Positions 31,180 through 42,560 of a stretch of 64,000 bases of DNA are shown here, in pieces (positions within the stretch are counted from its first letter, which is position 1; each line of letters starts with the position of its first letter). The notes under the pieces are model-generated. The model was not told where the DNA came from. It did not search any database and worked only from the letters and a program-made list of their open reading frames with translations. Both the position numbers and the translations under genes were made by a program. The DNA lies in the NCBI RefSeq assembly GCF_003324165.1, contig NW_025407861.1, positions 310,001-374,000 on the forward strand, read 5' to 3'. The DNA is from Naegleria lovaniensis. Its lineage: Eukaryota; Heterolobosea; Eutetramitea; Acrasida; Naegleriidae.

Positions 31180-33807
31180 ATGCCTTTACAAGCCTTGCAG
31201 AGTTTTTTTTCCGGCTCGACGCTGCTGGCATCATCATCTTCTCATGAGTCTGTTATGAGCTCTATTTATTCATCATCCTCAACATTGTTATCCTCATCAT
31301 TGATTACTCCATCGGGGTGGCCTTGGTTTTTTAATGTATCTTCTTGTGAGGGATATCCATCGTTGACCACACAAATGCCAGATAGTATGGATCTATGTGT
31401 GTGGAGAGGATGGTTTTATGTAAGTAGTAGTAGTTGTTGGAAAGTGTGTTCTAATGTCGGAATTTGTTAATATTGTTTGGTAAATACCCCAAATATTCCA
31501 AATATTTCGGAAATGTGTGATGATGATCATCCAACTATTCATGAATGGCCGTCTCGTCATTCCGTTGATTGATATTTTACCATTGTATTTATATTTCTTT
31601 TTGCTGTCATTAAAATCCAAACAATCATGTGTATTACGACCATGCCGATGATATAGTTTATCGCTCTAATTTTTGGATTGGTAGTTGTTAGTGGTGCTAT
31701 TTTGACAATTACCACTTGGATTCTTTTTGGCGTTCTCAACCTTTGTAAATGTCTCTTCGGAACTGGCTCACGTAGACGAAAAGGATATCAACGAATCGGA
31801 GAGGAACCCATTTCCAGAGTGTTACACAGCGAATACGGATCAGGAGATTTATCATATTCATCAGGGGGCGATTCTGTGTTTACTAAGATTTGTGGAGCTT
31901 CATATTGCTGCTTGATGATGAGTGTTATTTTATTGGCACTTTGTGGAATTGGTTTTTCGATTGCATTCTTTGTTGGATTAGATAGAACATCAAAGCCCGT
32001 GTATACTGCCCTAGACAGTGCTAAGAGTGCCCTCAATGAAACTATAGTTATCATGTCAAACACTACGTACACACAAGGTTTGACAAATTTTTTGCTAAAT
32101 TATGGTACTACTAGTAATGTTGTCGCTAGTGCGATTCCACAAGGTCAGGCCTACTTGACAAATGCCGTTGTCGACAATGATGACAGACTACATTTAGAAG
32201 ATTTGATTTATAACAAGTTGAATGATTCTATGAAAGCACTGTATGAAAAATCATTCAAAATTTACGAAATTACTCAAAAATACGACAACATTGTCAAGAC
32301 AAGTAGCATTGATGTGTTCCAATTGGATGACGTTTACAATTACACAAATTTAATGCCTGAGGGTCTTGTGAAACAAATGTTAACAAGTCATAGCTATTTA
32401 CTAGAAGCTCTTACTCTCACGCAATTCATTGTAGATCGTCTCAACTATACAAACAATGTTTTCCAAGGTAACACCTATTCCAATTGGAACAGTATGTGGA
32501 ATGAAGTTTTTGGACCGCTCGCTCTTCAAGCTCCAACCATTCCTTCACAAGTTGGACAGTTTGAAGATGTGATTGGAAATGTCACAACTCCAGGAGCCGA
32601 ACTCTACGCACAAGACGTGATTACCAAATTTGAAATAGCCTACATGTCATCCTTTATTGGATTCTTTGTCATTGCCTCAATTGTTGCAATGACTGGTGGA
32701 GTGGGTGTCACGAAAAAATCCTCTGGTATACTCACTCTTGCATGCTGTTGCAGCTGTTCCGTCTTGATTTGGCTCATGCTTCTTGCAGGTGCTGGTATTG
32801 CCTTGTTAATGGCAGTGGGACCATACTGTATCAATGGTGACAATTTGTTTAATCCTGAAAATATGAATCAACCACATTCATTCTCTCACTCTTCATTCGA
32901 GTACTACCTCATGAAAACTCAACAAGACGGTCATTTGGCATTACCACCATCCACAATCTTTGGAAATTCTGACTTGTTTGTTCACAATTATTCATTCGTA
33001 GTGAATGTGACACGATTCTTCTTGAATTGTGGTGGACAAAACTTTGATCAAAAACCTGATGAGTATCAAAATGTTCTCAATGTGATTGAACTTGCTCAAC
33101 AAGGACACTATGCCACCTCAGATGATTATCAAACATTCTTTGACAATTTTATCATGGGAATGGAAAGTTTGAACGTTACGTATCAAGGAAATCAGATAGC
33201 TACAAGTGGACAACTGTTATTTATTGAAATGAATACAATTTTGAATCAAGGATTACCAAATATTCAGGCAGGTCTTTCCTCCTACATGAATGCTTTGGAC
33301 CAATTCAAGAGCCGTGTGAATAACAATTCAAATTATGAAAACTATGAGGCTAACAAGGAAGAAATTACTAACTTCCAACATGAAATGACCACTCTGTTGG
33401 ATTCATTGTATGACTCTGCGAATCAGACCATATTCGTTGAATATGCCAACGCAAACGATTGGTTCCACACCAAATCATACCCTGAATTTGTACAAGGATA
33501 CCAACTTGGAACCACCTTCATGTTGAATTTGGAGAATAACTTGGAACCTGCTGCATCTTCATTGGTTGATGCTGCTCAAGTCGTTGGAGAGATGCTCAAC
33601 GAGTTGAAAGTTAAAACCAAGTGCAGCTTTATGGTAGACACTTCTACCCAAGTGACAAACGATATTTGTGGTATTATGGCTATTTCAACATTTGGAACCG
33701 TTTCAGCTCACTTGCTGATTGTATTCACTTTATTTGCAGCTTTAATTGTTGGTGTGGTGCTTTCAGGTAGATTCAAAGCGCAATTATTGAATGGTGGGAT
33801 TAATTAA
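31180..33807 (+). CDS. Prominin-like five-helix membrane glycoprotein (5' end uncertain)
   Basis: The main exon is open from 31657 (after a TATAG acceptor) to TAA 33807 and has no ATG at its beginning. I join it to an upstream exon 31180..31419 (donor GTAAGT), which keeps phase and gives 796 aa; the first exon is the uncertain part. Topology in the main exon: helix 1 (LVVVSGAILTITTWILFGVL) followed by a Cys-rich short loop, helix 2 (MSVILLALCGIGFSIAFFV), a large loop of about 220 residues with many N-x-S/T sequons, helices 3 and 4 with a small Cys-rich turn, a second large glycosylated loop of about 280 residues, and helix 5 near the C-terminus. Five helices with two large loops and a Cys-rich first turn is the prominin layout, found in cholesterol-rich membrane protrusions. 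The family call rests on topology. Confidence 0.65.
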
Positions 33808-33888
33808 GTTGTAAAATAACATTGAATATTATTATTTATTTTAATTGACAAAATGCTGTTTCTATACAATTTGGCAAAAGACGTTTCT

Positions 33889-36006
33889 TTACTTCCACTT
33901 GAACGATGTTCGTATGAGCTCAGAAAATGTGTGTTTGGCTGAAGGCTTTTTCTTCTTTTTCAAGCAATCGTCAAGAGTCACATTAGGTTGAGTGGCAACA
34001 GCCAATCCTTTGGAGGATGAAGTTGATCGATTTAGCGAGGACTGGGAGGGGTTCGAAATTTTCACCTTTTCAGGCGTGTTCAAAATCGCTTTTGCTTCCT
34101 CAATGAACAAGGAAGTTGTACGAGCGACTGTGGATCTAGTGGGGTCATTATTATTTTTGTCTTTCATAGCAGGACTTGCTGGAGGCGATAGCAACTTGGA
34201 GTATTGCTCATTTTGAAAGGTACAGGTACTTGCATTCTTATCACGCATGGTAGAGTGTTTCTTCTTTTCTGGAGTTGTTTTTGGAGAATCTGTAATGACT
34301 TGGTCCATAGAATCCAATAGTCGTTTGGTGGTTTTGCACGTTTCCTTCTCAATCTCCGTCTCTGATTTATCTACAGTGTTGAAAAATTGAATTATTTTGT
34401 CTGTAATGGAATTGAAAAATTCTAAACAAGCTGAGATGTGGATAACTGGTTCCTGTACATTTAAATTCTCCCAAGTAGAAAAGTATTCTGAACTTTTTCG
34501 TCTGAAAGCACCCGAAGTGACTCCATTGAACTTGTCTCGAAAATGTTGAATTTGCGTCAATATCACGTTTCTTTTCTTTTCCAAGTCTCTGAATAGAATG
34601 GTAGTTCTAGAATCAAGTTTCTTGATATCACTCTCTCGGTCCTTTTCCATTGCATTCCTTCCCTTATCAATTTTTTGTTGAGCAGCACACAATTCTTGAT
34701 GTTGCCTCTGTGACAAGTGTTCGAGCTTTTTCGCGACATGATACTCTTGTTGATTGAAAAAGTTTGCAAGATCCTTCTTCTCCAGATCATAGATTTTCGC
34801 TTCAAGCCCATTTCCTAGTTCGTACATTTTTGAGGTTGATAGTACATTCAACAAATTCTTCTCAGCAAGGGTAGATTTGGAAAGTGTTGGTTTCTTCTTT
34901 AAAAAGGCCTTACGGTATTTTTCTTGGCTCGTTGCAAATTCAGTCTGATGCCTCTCTGCCATATCGTTCATCAACACCACAGCAACTGAATCATACTTGA
35001 GAATTCTCCTTGTCCATAACTGATTAATTTCTTCATGCTGATCATGCAAAAGGGCTTGAATTTCTTTCCTTCTCAATGAATAATCGTAATTGAACTTGTC
35101 TTCGATATCATTCATCTCTTTTTGTATGTCCTTTCTTAAGGCAGACTCTAATCGGTTCAATTCATGGTACTCTCTCTCACTCTCCAACAATTCCTTTTGA
35201 GTTTCATATTCGCGAATTTTTCTACAAATATCCATTGGATTGTATCGTCGGACGAGATCAATTTTCACTCGTGGAAGCTGCTTTCCGTCTGAAGCTGTTA
35301 GAGATGCATCACTCGTTTGTCCTTTCTGCACCGATGAATCATCTTCCAATTTCTTACTCGATATAGCAATAAATTCTGAGAGTTGCCTTAATTCTTCCCG
35401 AACGGATTCTTCATAGGATCCAAAATCTCCTGATAATGAAGCAAGGACTCTCTCCTCAAGTGAGTCTGTATCATCCTCTCCGCGATCCGAAAACAAATGG
35501 GACAAATGAGGATTTCTGATAGGATTGGAAGAAGAGTTTCCAGGCATCCCTTCTGAATTCTTTTCAAAAGCCTTTTCAAAGAAGGCTCTCGTCTTGGCGA
35601 CATTGTTGGATAAACAGAGAGTAGCAAGGGACGGAGAGGAGGGATTCTCTGGTTCTGTTGTTGTTGTTTCATCAAAGATTGGATCATGAAGAGGTGAGGT
35701 TTTGCCGTTGTTGTTGAAAATGTTGTGGTTGGGATCTAACAAGATATCAGGATCGAGCGGAGGATGGCTCATAGGTAAGGACGAGGAGGTTGTATCCTCA
35801 AAGGTAAAATCCAGTATATTCTCATGAGTTGTCATTGTTGCAGTTTGTGAGGTAGAATTTACTGGAGTGATGGAATGATTAGGCATGAGAAAGAACAAGT
35901 CGGAAGAAGCGGATGGAATGGCTCTCTCATGGTCCTTACTTAAATTTAAATAAGAATTTGAATAAGCCGATGATGATGAAATAGCCATGATGATGGAGTC
36001 CTTCAA
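33889..36006 (-). CDS. Coiled-coil protein, 705 aa
   Basis: A single frame. Residues 1-200 are Ser/Pro/Asp-rich and probably disordered. Residues 250-420 and 440-500 are strongly helical with heptad-like patterns (ELNRLESALRKDIQKEMNDI, QEYHVAKKLEHLSQRQHQEL), predicting long coiled coils. Residues 510-560 contain a hydrophobic helix pair (LEFFNSITDKIIQFFNTV). The last 140 residues are Ser/Thr/Lys-rich with many proline-directed phosphorylation-type sites (SPPASP, TPEK). No enzymatic motif is present. It could be a cytoskeletal or basal-body component, but nothing in the sequence proves this. A second Met at residue 7 (MAISSSS) is an equally good start. Confidence 0.75.
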   Translation of the reverse strand: MKDSIIMAISSSSAYSNSYLNLSKDHERAIPSASSDLFFLMPNHSITPVNSTSQTATMTTHENILDFTFEDTTSSSLPMSHPPLDPDILLDPNHNIFNNNGKTSPLHDPIFDETTTTEPENPSSPSLATLCLSNNVAKTRAFFEKAFEKNSEGMPGNSSSNPIRNPHLSHLFSDRGEDDTDSLEERVLASLSGDFGSYEESVREELRQLSEFIAISSKKLEDDSSVQKGQTSDASLTASDGKQLPRVKIDLVRRYNPMDICRKIREYETQKELLESEREYHELNRLESALRKDIQKEMNDIEDKFNYDYSLRRKEIQALLHDQHEEINQLWTRRILKYDSVAVVLMNDMAERHQTEFATSQEKYRKAFLKKKPTLSKSTLAEKNLLNVLSTSKMYELGNGLEAKIYDLEKKDLANFFNQQEYHVAKKLEHLSQRQHQELCAAQQKIDKGRNAMEKDRESDIKKLDSRTTILFRDLEKKRNVILTQIQHFRDKFNGVTSGAFRRKSSEYFSTWENLNVQEPVIHISACLEFFNSITDKIIQFFNTVDKSETEIEKETCKTTKRLLDSMDQVITDSPKTTPEKKKHSTMRDKNASTCTFQNEQYSKLLSPPASPAMKDKNNNDPTRSTVARTTSLFIEEAKAILNTPEKVKISNPSQSSLNRSTSSSKGLAVATQPNVTLDDCLKKKKKPSAKHTFSELIRTSFKWK

Positions 36007-36244
36007 ACAAATTTCATGAAAAAACTGCTCTCAATGAGTTTGTCCTCCCCAACGCGTGCGTGTGTATGTGGAGTGAAAGTTCAAAGGGTTATTATTGTCG
36101 TTAAGGTTTCCTCTCGCAACGTATCAATGTGAATTTTTTTGGCGCACTACTTTGCCAGCTAAACTACAATGGACTAATTTCATGTGAGGATATGAAATAA
36201 TCGTGTGTTTAATCTTTTAGGATATCAAGTTCGTTCTAGAATGT

Positions 36245-39200
36245 CTAAAAATTGGAGGCGTATTCTCTCATGGTATAGGTAATGGGTATTTTGAGACGAT
36301 TGGGAGTTTCCGCATTGGGAGGGAAAGCAGAATTGAGTTGCAATAATTCATGAGCATCTTTTCTCTTGCCAAACTCGAGATAAATTCGTAATAAGGTATT
36401 GGGTTCACACATGTCCAGGAGCCATAATGGAATGCCATCATTGTTTCGTTTACCGTCTGATGGTTCTCGTGACTGTTTTTGAGTATTATTGTCAAATAAT
36501 TGAATTTCCTTGTAGATGGTTTTTACACAAGCTGCACTTAATTGATAATTCGTTGCAGCACTGTCGTGTTTTTTCAACTTGAGTCGTAATAATTGCCACA
36601 ATTTTTCCGTGCTACTTTTTGATATGAAGGGTTGTTGTTGTTCGCTATGGTAACATTTACGAGCGAGTCGTGTGAAAATTTCATGCAAGTCACTTGGAGG
36701 CAATTTACAACATGTGGCCACATAAAACGCTTTTTCATATTCTTCACAATTTTCAGAGGCAAGCAAGGTAATCACGTCGAGTGGTTTGTTCAACAAGAGC
36801 AATGAAAGCACATTGAAAGTAGTGGTTGGATTTTTTCTCTGACATTGGAGAATGGTGACTTTGGAGGATGCCATGTGGTAACGAGTCTCGAGTTGAGAAA
36901 TTGTGATAATACCTGGATGAGGTCTCTTTTCCAGATCCTCATTCTCAATGGCCGTGGATTGGCTATCACGATTTCTCTTTAGGGGACTAATCGAACGATC
37001 GATCGCTTCAATACTATCATCAGGGAATGGATACAAGAACCATTGATTCCTATCAGAGACGAGTTTGAGGGCATTGAGAGAAATTAAGAAACATTCTGCT
37101 TGCTTCTTCAGGTAAGCCTCAATAATTTCTTCATAGGCAGCATCTGAAGAGACAGACATGGGAATGAGCTTGACTTGACTATCAATTCTACGCCCCAATT
37201 CATACATGTACAGGGCTGCCTTGTTATAGTCGCCTCTGTGTACATTGAATGCGTACAAAAGATGATAGTAGGCATAGGTCGAATTGATACGTTCTTGATG
37301 CTCTTCGAGAAGTGTCAACTTGGATTGAGACAGCACGGATGAAGTGTTACTAGGATGGAGAACCTTAACAGAAGATAAGGAGCCATAATAATTGGGCGCT
37401 GTTTCTGACATTCTAATGCTGAGATCTGCGTGCATGGCTCGTTCATGTAGTAAATCATTGACTTCGTTTCGCATGCCTGAGAAAGGCAATTCGCACAACA
37501 TGTTACCATAGTAGGCACATTGTGTTGCATTAACAGCTGCGAGCTCACCAATGGTTCCAACAAATTTTCTGAGATCTGCCTTCTTTCTTTGAACATCGGT
37601 TTGACAATTAATGGCAATATAGGCGTCATCGTATCGATCGAAATGCAAACTTAGTGTAAATAAGACGCTATACAAAATATTAACTTCTTCTTGAGGAACA
37701 ACTTCGCTATCTGCTTCCATAAGAGCAAGGTTTGTAAAGTCCAACGCCAATTCCGGATGCTTTCCACATAATTGTCTAACATAATTATAATAATAGAATG
37801 AAACGGACTGCTTGACAAGGTCTTGACTGGTCTTTGAGTTCACGATCGATGGTTCAACCTTCCAATAAATATTCATGAGTTCAAACAAACGTTTCGTTTC
37901 TTCTTGCTTGGACCTATTGTTAATGGCAATAATAGCACATTTCACAAAGTTTTCTTTGGTTTGCAGGGCTTCTCCTTGTTGTAGATTGGCAATACCCAAG
38001 AAGTGGAATGAGTGAGGGAAAGAAGCATCGTAACTCTGCAGGATACTTGCATACTCTTTTAGCGTTTCAAATGCTTGCCAATTGATGAGATATTGACAAA
38101 TTTCCAAGTCGTTCGCATGCGGATTAATACCGTCATATTCAACAAGAATGTTACTGTGCACAAAGTTTGAGGCAATATTAGTGACGAGTCTACTCAATGA
38201 CAGATTCTGTGAAGACAGTTGATCCAAGAGTGATATCATATCGCTAGAGATTCTAGACTCTCTGAGCAGCATTTCCAACACGAAGGCATGATTCTTTGAG
38301 TTGTGTAAAGTAGGATAACTGAGCATGTAATCGGTCAAGTTCAGTTTTGAATCAGATAATGATTTTGCTAAATTCAAAGTTCCGAAATTAGCCTCAATAG
38401 ATCTGGTGGAGAGCCACCAAGCAATATGATAACCTCTAAGAGCTGTGTAATAGCTCTTGCTTTCAAGAGAATCAGCCAATGCAATACTGTGTGTAATGGA
38501 AGAATCATTGGGTGTCAACAACTTCATCACTTCAACAAATACACACAATTGACAACATAAATAAAATCGAGATTCTAACAGTTGCATGGAAGCGCCATTA
38601 ATAAGAGAAATGAAATTTGCACTTCGTGGAGAAGCTCTGCATTCTTTTGTTGAAGCACTGATGCTGTCCAGGCTTATACTTTCCAAGCCCATTAATTTTC
38701 TCGAAATATAATTTAAAATGGCATAGATTGGAGTGCTGGTAATTTTGTTCAGTCTCTTCAAAAACTCGTGTACAAACAGCTTTCTTTTAGAATTAATTTT
38801 TGAGTCTTGAATAAGGGTATCAGGAAGTTCATTCGCATCTGGGAATGTTAATCCAGAAACCAATTCAAGTGCAATCACTCTGGCAGTAACAGAAGGATCT
38901 TCATGTTCTAAACCTAGTTTTTTCGAGAAATAATACGGTAAAATATTGAACGATTTGGAAAGCTCAGTGACAGAAGTCTCAACATAATTCAACACCTCAA
39001 ACAAGCGTATTAAATCTTTGGAAAAGGATAATTTGGAAGTAATTTCTTTTGTGAGATGAATTTGATCAGCTACAAGCACGTAGTTTCGATTACAATTTTG
39101 CTGGTTCACATTATGGAAAATGTTTTCCAAAGTATCCATAGAGCGAAGCATGGATACGGAAGGTGCTGATTTGAATGTGCCAGTATAAATTATGCCTGGT

Positions 39201-41404
39201 GTTTGTTGTGGTTTTGTGTCAAACCATGCAAATGCAAGTGGAGAATTGAATGTTATCCACACCTGTATGAGTGTGTGTAAAAACTCTTTCCATGTTTGTG
39301 CTTCCATCTTGGCTTCCATTTGGTTCCGTTGAAGAGGATTGGCATCATCGATCATGGCTCGCTTTTGAGAGAGAGTATACTCAATAGCGTATGTGATACG
39401 TTCCATCCAGAACACATGATCTAGTTGAGAAGATAAAATTTCATTGTAATCCTCAGAGACTCCTAGAGATTGAGCCAGAGTAGGTAACTCATCTTTTGGA
39501 TAGAATGAAACAACTGCTCTAAGTAACACATTAGGATTGAGCATGTTTCGAATGGAACTTTCAAAAAGGAATTGCATGACGAAACCTCTAACATTTTCTA
39601 CATGGTCATTCACTTTGCTAATTTTCAAAATTCCACTTGCATATTGTGAGTGAAGAGTACGAACAAATGACCAAGCAGATTGAGTTTGAACTGCTGATGA
39701 TAATATTGATCCATAGGAAGCAGTATACGAAAGGAAAGAAGAATAGCCACCTTCTATAACATTCCTAAAACTGAAATCTCTCACTGACCAAATCGCCCAT
39801 ACATTTCCATCAGCAATGTCAAATGTGACCAATCTTGACGCTATCGAGCTATTACCATAAAATTGAAATAAATCTTTTTGTAAAAGTTCAGATGAAAAAT
39901 ATTTCACGTTTTCAATGCCGCGGTATTCGAGAGAGAATTGTTCCTGTTGATCAACAGTAGTTCCAAAACTAAGAGCCGTAAATAAAGTCTCGTCCGTCAC
40001 AGGAGCCGTTATCGAAGCTGCTGACGATGTTTTTCCATTGAGTCTCGAATATGCCAGCACAATATTAAAACTACTGCTTGTCTGTTGTGGAGTAGTCACA
40101 GTAGAGGGTATCACTTTCATAGGATCGGAGCAAAATCTTAGGCTGTCAATAAGGTCGCTTTCATAGATTGTATCTTCATTGGATTGTTCTCTAGGAATAT
40201 TCAATGTTAAAAGTCGCAAATGGTTTTGTACTGGGTCGATCTCTTCTGTTGCCATCACTTTTGTTTCCACATCTTCTCTCCAAACGATTAAATAACCATT
40301 TCTGTGAAGAGAAATGATGAGATCTAGTTGATTATTGAACATAGAAATGTGCTTGACAGAAACAACACCGTTTTTGAAAACTCCCATTAAGGTCATATCC
40401 TTATTCCTGCTCGAAAACCATGGCCAGCTAGTTGTTGAAGTGTTTTCAAAAATGAACCTGTTCATTTGGGTGGAATTATTGCCCTCTTTCATGACTCTCA
40501 ACAAGTCACCATTTGCAAATCCAATTATAGCTGCATTATGTTCAATGCCATAGAGGCATGTTGGAAAATGTTGACTATGATTGTTGAAGAAGTCAATATT
40601 ATTTGATTCGGAAGACCCTCCCCCAAAGAATCCAGTAAAAATCGATTTTTGGTTTGCTCTGTTGTAAGCGAATTCAATTTCTTCTGTAGCCATACCAATT
40701 CGTAATACTTCCACAATAGGAATGTTATGGTGCAAATGAGCAACTAATGCATCGATTAAGCTGTTGTTTTGCTTGTTTTCAGTTTCGGTGTTGCTTTTGT
40801 TGTATTGGTATGTCAGGCTAATTCGATACAATGTTCTATTGGTGGCTAAAGCCCACATTGTAATTTCTTGATGGGTTTTCATGAGTGAAACTCCTGGAAG
40901 AAAGAAAACATTCATGGGAGCTTTGAATGTGAATGTTCTTGATGACCGCTCTCCATACAAATCGGCTTCTTGCAAAATCAAATCATTTCCAAATGTTTTC
41001 CTAGTGTTGCATTGATACAAAAAGATATTTGATTCAAAGATATTCATCCATTCATCATGATGGTTATTAATAAAAATTGTCATCATGATGATTGACCTCC
41101 AAGTTCGGTTCCAAAACCTCATTCAATACTACACCTACCATATGAGTGTTAATTGAGAATTAATATTAAAGCTACCACCACTACATCTCATCTCGGCTTC
41201 ATCTTGATGTTTCATAGCTTGGAACATCTTTTCATAAAACATGGCATTTATATCCTGATGATGATGATTGGGTTCATTCATTGCTTCATCCTCCAACCAA
41301 CACACATAATCCCCTTCCGCAGTCGGCGTGGATTTCAGGCTTGCCGCTGATGATGATGGCGAGTCCGAAGAGAGAAGAGAGGGAAACACTTCAACAAAAC
41401 TCAT
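36245..41404 (-). CDS. Nucleoporin Nup160/Nup120-like (2 exons)
   Basis: Exon 1 (41404..41139) ends before a GTAGGT donor and joins exon 2 (41096..36245) across a 42-nt intron, giving 1705 aa. A 21-nt alternative intron keeps the same frame but is too short. The N-terminal 550 residues are beta-rich with blades such as IIGFANGDLLRVMK and LIISLHRNGYLIVW, as in a beta-propeller. The remaining 1150 residues are an alpha solenoid. The C-terminal motif YNKAALYMYELGRRI followed by CFLISLNALKLV matches the Nup160 family signature. Nup160 is a core subunit of the Y (Nup107-160) complex that scaffolds the nuclear pore. The protein is longer than the human one (about 1436 aa). Family assignment is from this C-terminal motif and overall architecture. 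Confidence 0.75.
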
Positions 41405-41536
41405 TTTTTTGTTTGACTATGAAAAAAAAATAAAGCTTGACAATTTAATTGAACAGATGACTGAAACTTGATAAAATGTTTTGTTAGAATAAACATTAAT
41501 TTAATAAATTGATTGGTGTGTGAAAATTGGACAAAA

Positions 41537-42121
41537 TTACATCATGAACAATCCCAAAATCATCAACACTGCCAATACAACCAAAGAGCTTGAAATCTTA
41601 CCAGCAGATCCACATCTGTAAATCTTCTTTTGAGAATTACAAGTATTCAAGACGACTGGATCTTCAGCTGAAACAGTTTGACAAGCATCATCTTCATACA
41701 AGACCAGCTTTTCACAATTGACGTATTTGGCACTCTTTGCGTTAGGTCCAAAAATTACATTCGAAGTCATACAAGTATTAATACGATAAACTTCATATGA
41801 AGTCAATGAAGCAGCACTACAAGAGGCTTCAGAATAGGTATTGATATAGATTTCTCCAGCAACACTGGCTTGATTTGGGAAGGCAGTTGGGCACGATTGA
41901 GTATAGGACAATTGATTTGGTTCAGCAGTATATTTCGTGCAAGAATCAGTGGCATTGCATTGAGTGTTGATCTTTTGAGTCACAATACGGAAGGGAGTAC
42001 CAGCACAAGTGGTTCCTTGGTAGAGGGAACGCATTTGAAATTGTTGTTGATGAGAATCTTGTGTGAAGAAGAGAGCCATCAAGACAACAGCCATTGCTGT
42101 GAGAAGGAACAAGGATTTCAT
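41537..42121 (-). CDS. Small Cys-rich secreted, probably GPI-anchored, surface protein
   Basis: The open frame extends to 42226, but the Met at 42121 is the better start, because it begins a clear signal peptide (MKSLFLLTAMAVVLMALFF). The 194-aa product has about 13 cysteines in the mature part, spaced as likely disulfide pairs (GTTCAGTPF, DSCTKY, ASCSAA, DDACQT), and ends in a small residue (Ser/Ala/Gly) cluster followed by a hydrophobic tail without charged end (SLVVLAVLMILGLFMM). This is the pattern of a GPI-attachment signal. It is a likely extracellular adhesion or lectin-like domain. I recognise no named family. Confidence 0.75.
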   Translation of the reverse strand: MKSLFLLTAMAVVLMALFFTQDSHQQQFQMRSLYQGTTCAGTPFRIVTQKINTQCNATDSCTKYTAEPNQLSYTQSCPTAFPNQASVAGEIYINTYSEASCSAASLTSYEVYRINTCMTSNVIFGPNAKSAKYVNCEKLVLYEDDACQTVSAEDPVVLNTCNSQKKIYRCGSAGKISSSLVVLAVLMILGLFMM

Positions 42122-42226
42122 CTTGTTAGTGATTGGTGTGTGGTGTGGTTGTGTGTTGTTTTTTTGACGAGAGTCCAGTGTGTGGTTGTGTGGGGTAACA
42201 AATGAATACAAAGCGTCGGTGATCAC

Positions 42227-42560
42227 TTTTTGTAAGCTTACTGCTCTCTGTTACTGCTTGTCATGCGCGCTTGTGTCTGCTTAGGTCCGCTGTTTGTGTG
42301 TGAAAATGATTGGATTCGCAACTTTTTCCGTTTCCATAGGTACGTTGGTGTTTGTGGGTAAAAATCTGCCTTTCGCAACGCACATTTTGAAAATTCACGA
42401 CTCGGGAAAATTAGTTGCTGATGATGATTATGGTGTTGTTGCTTGCTTGGGAGATTTCTGTAGTTGATCAGATGTGCAAGTATTTAATACAAGCGGTAAG
42501 GGTGGTTGTTGAGTCTGTTCACATGATGGATGTTATTGTGAGGTCACAGTACTGAGAGAA
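42227..42560. other. Intergenic
   Basis: This 334-bp stretch has no gene visible. It is the 5' flank of the Cys-rich gene and the 3' flank of the membrane protein gene. Confidence 0.5.

Noticed and set aside
41097-41117. 21-nt intron alternative in the Nup160 gene
   Set aside because: It preserves the frame but is far shorter than every other intron in the window; the 42-nt version is preferred.
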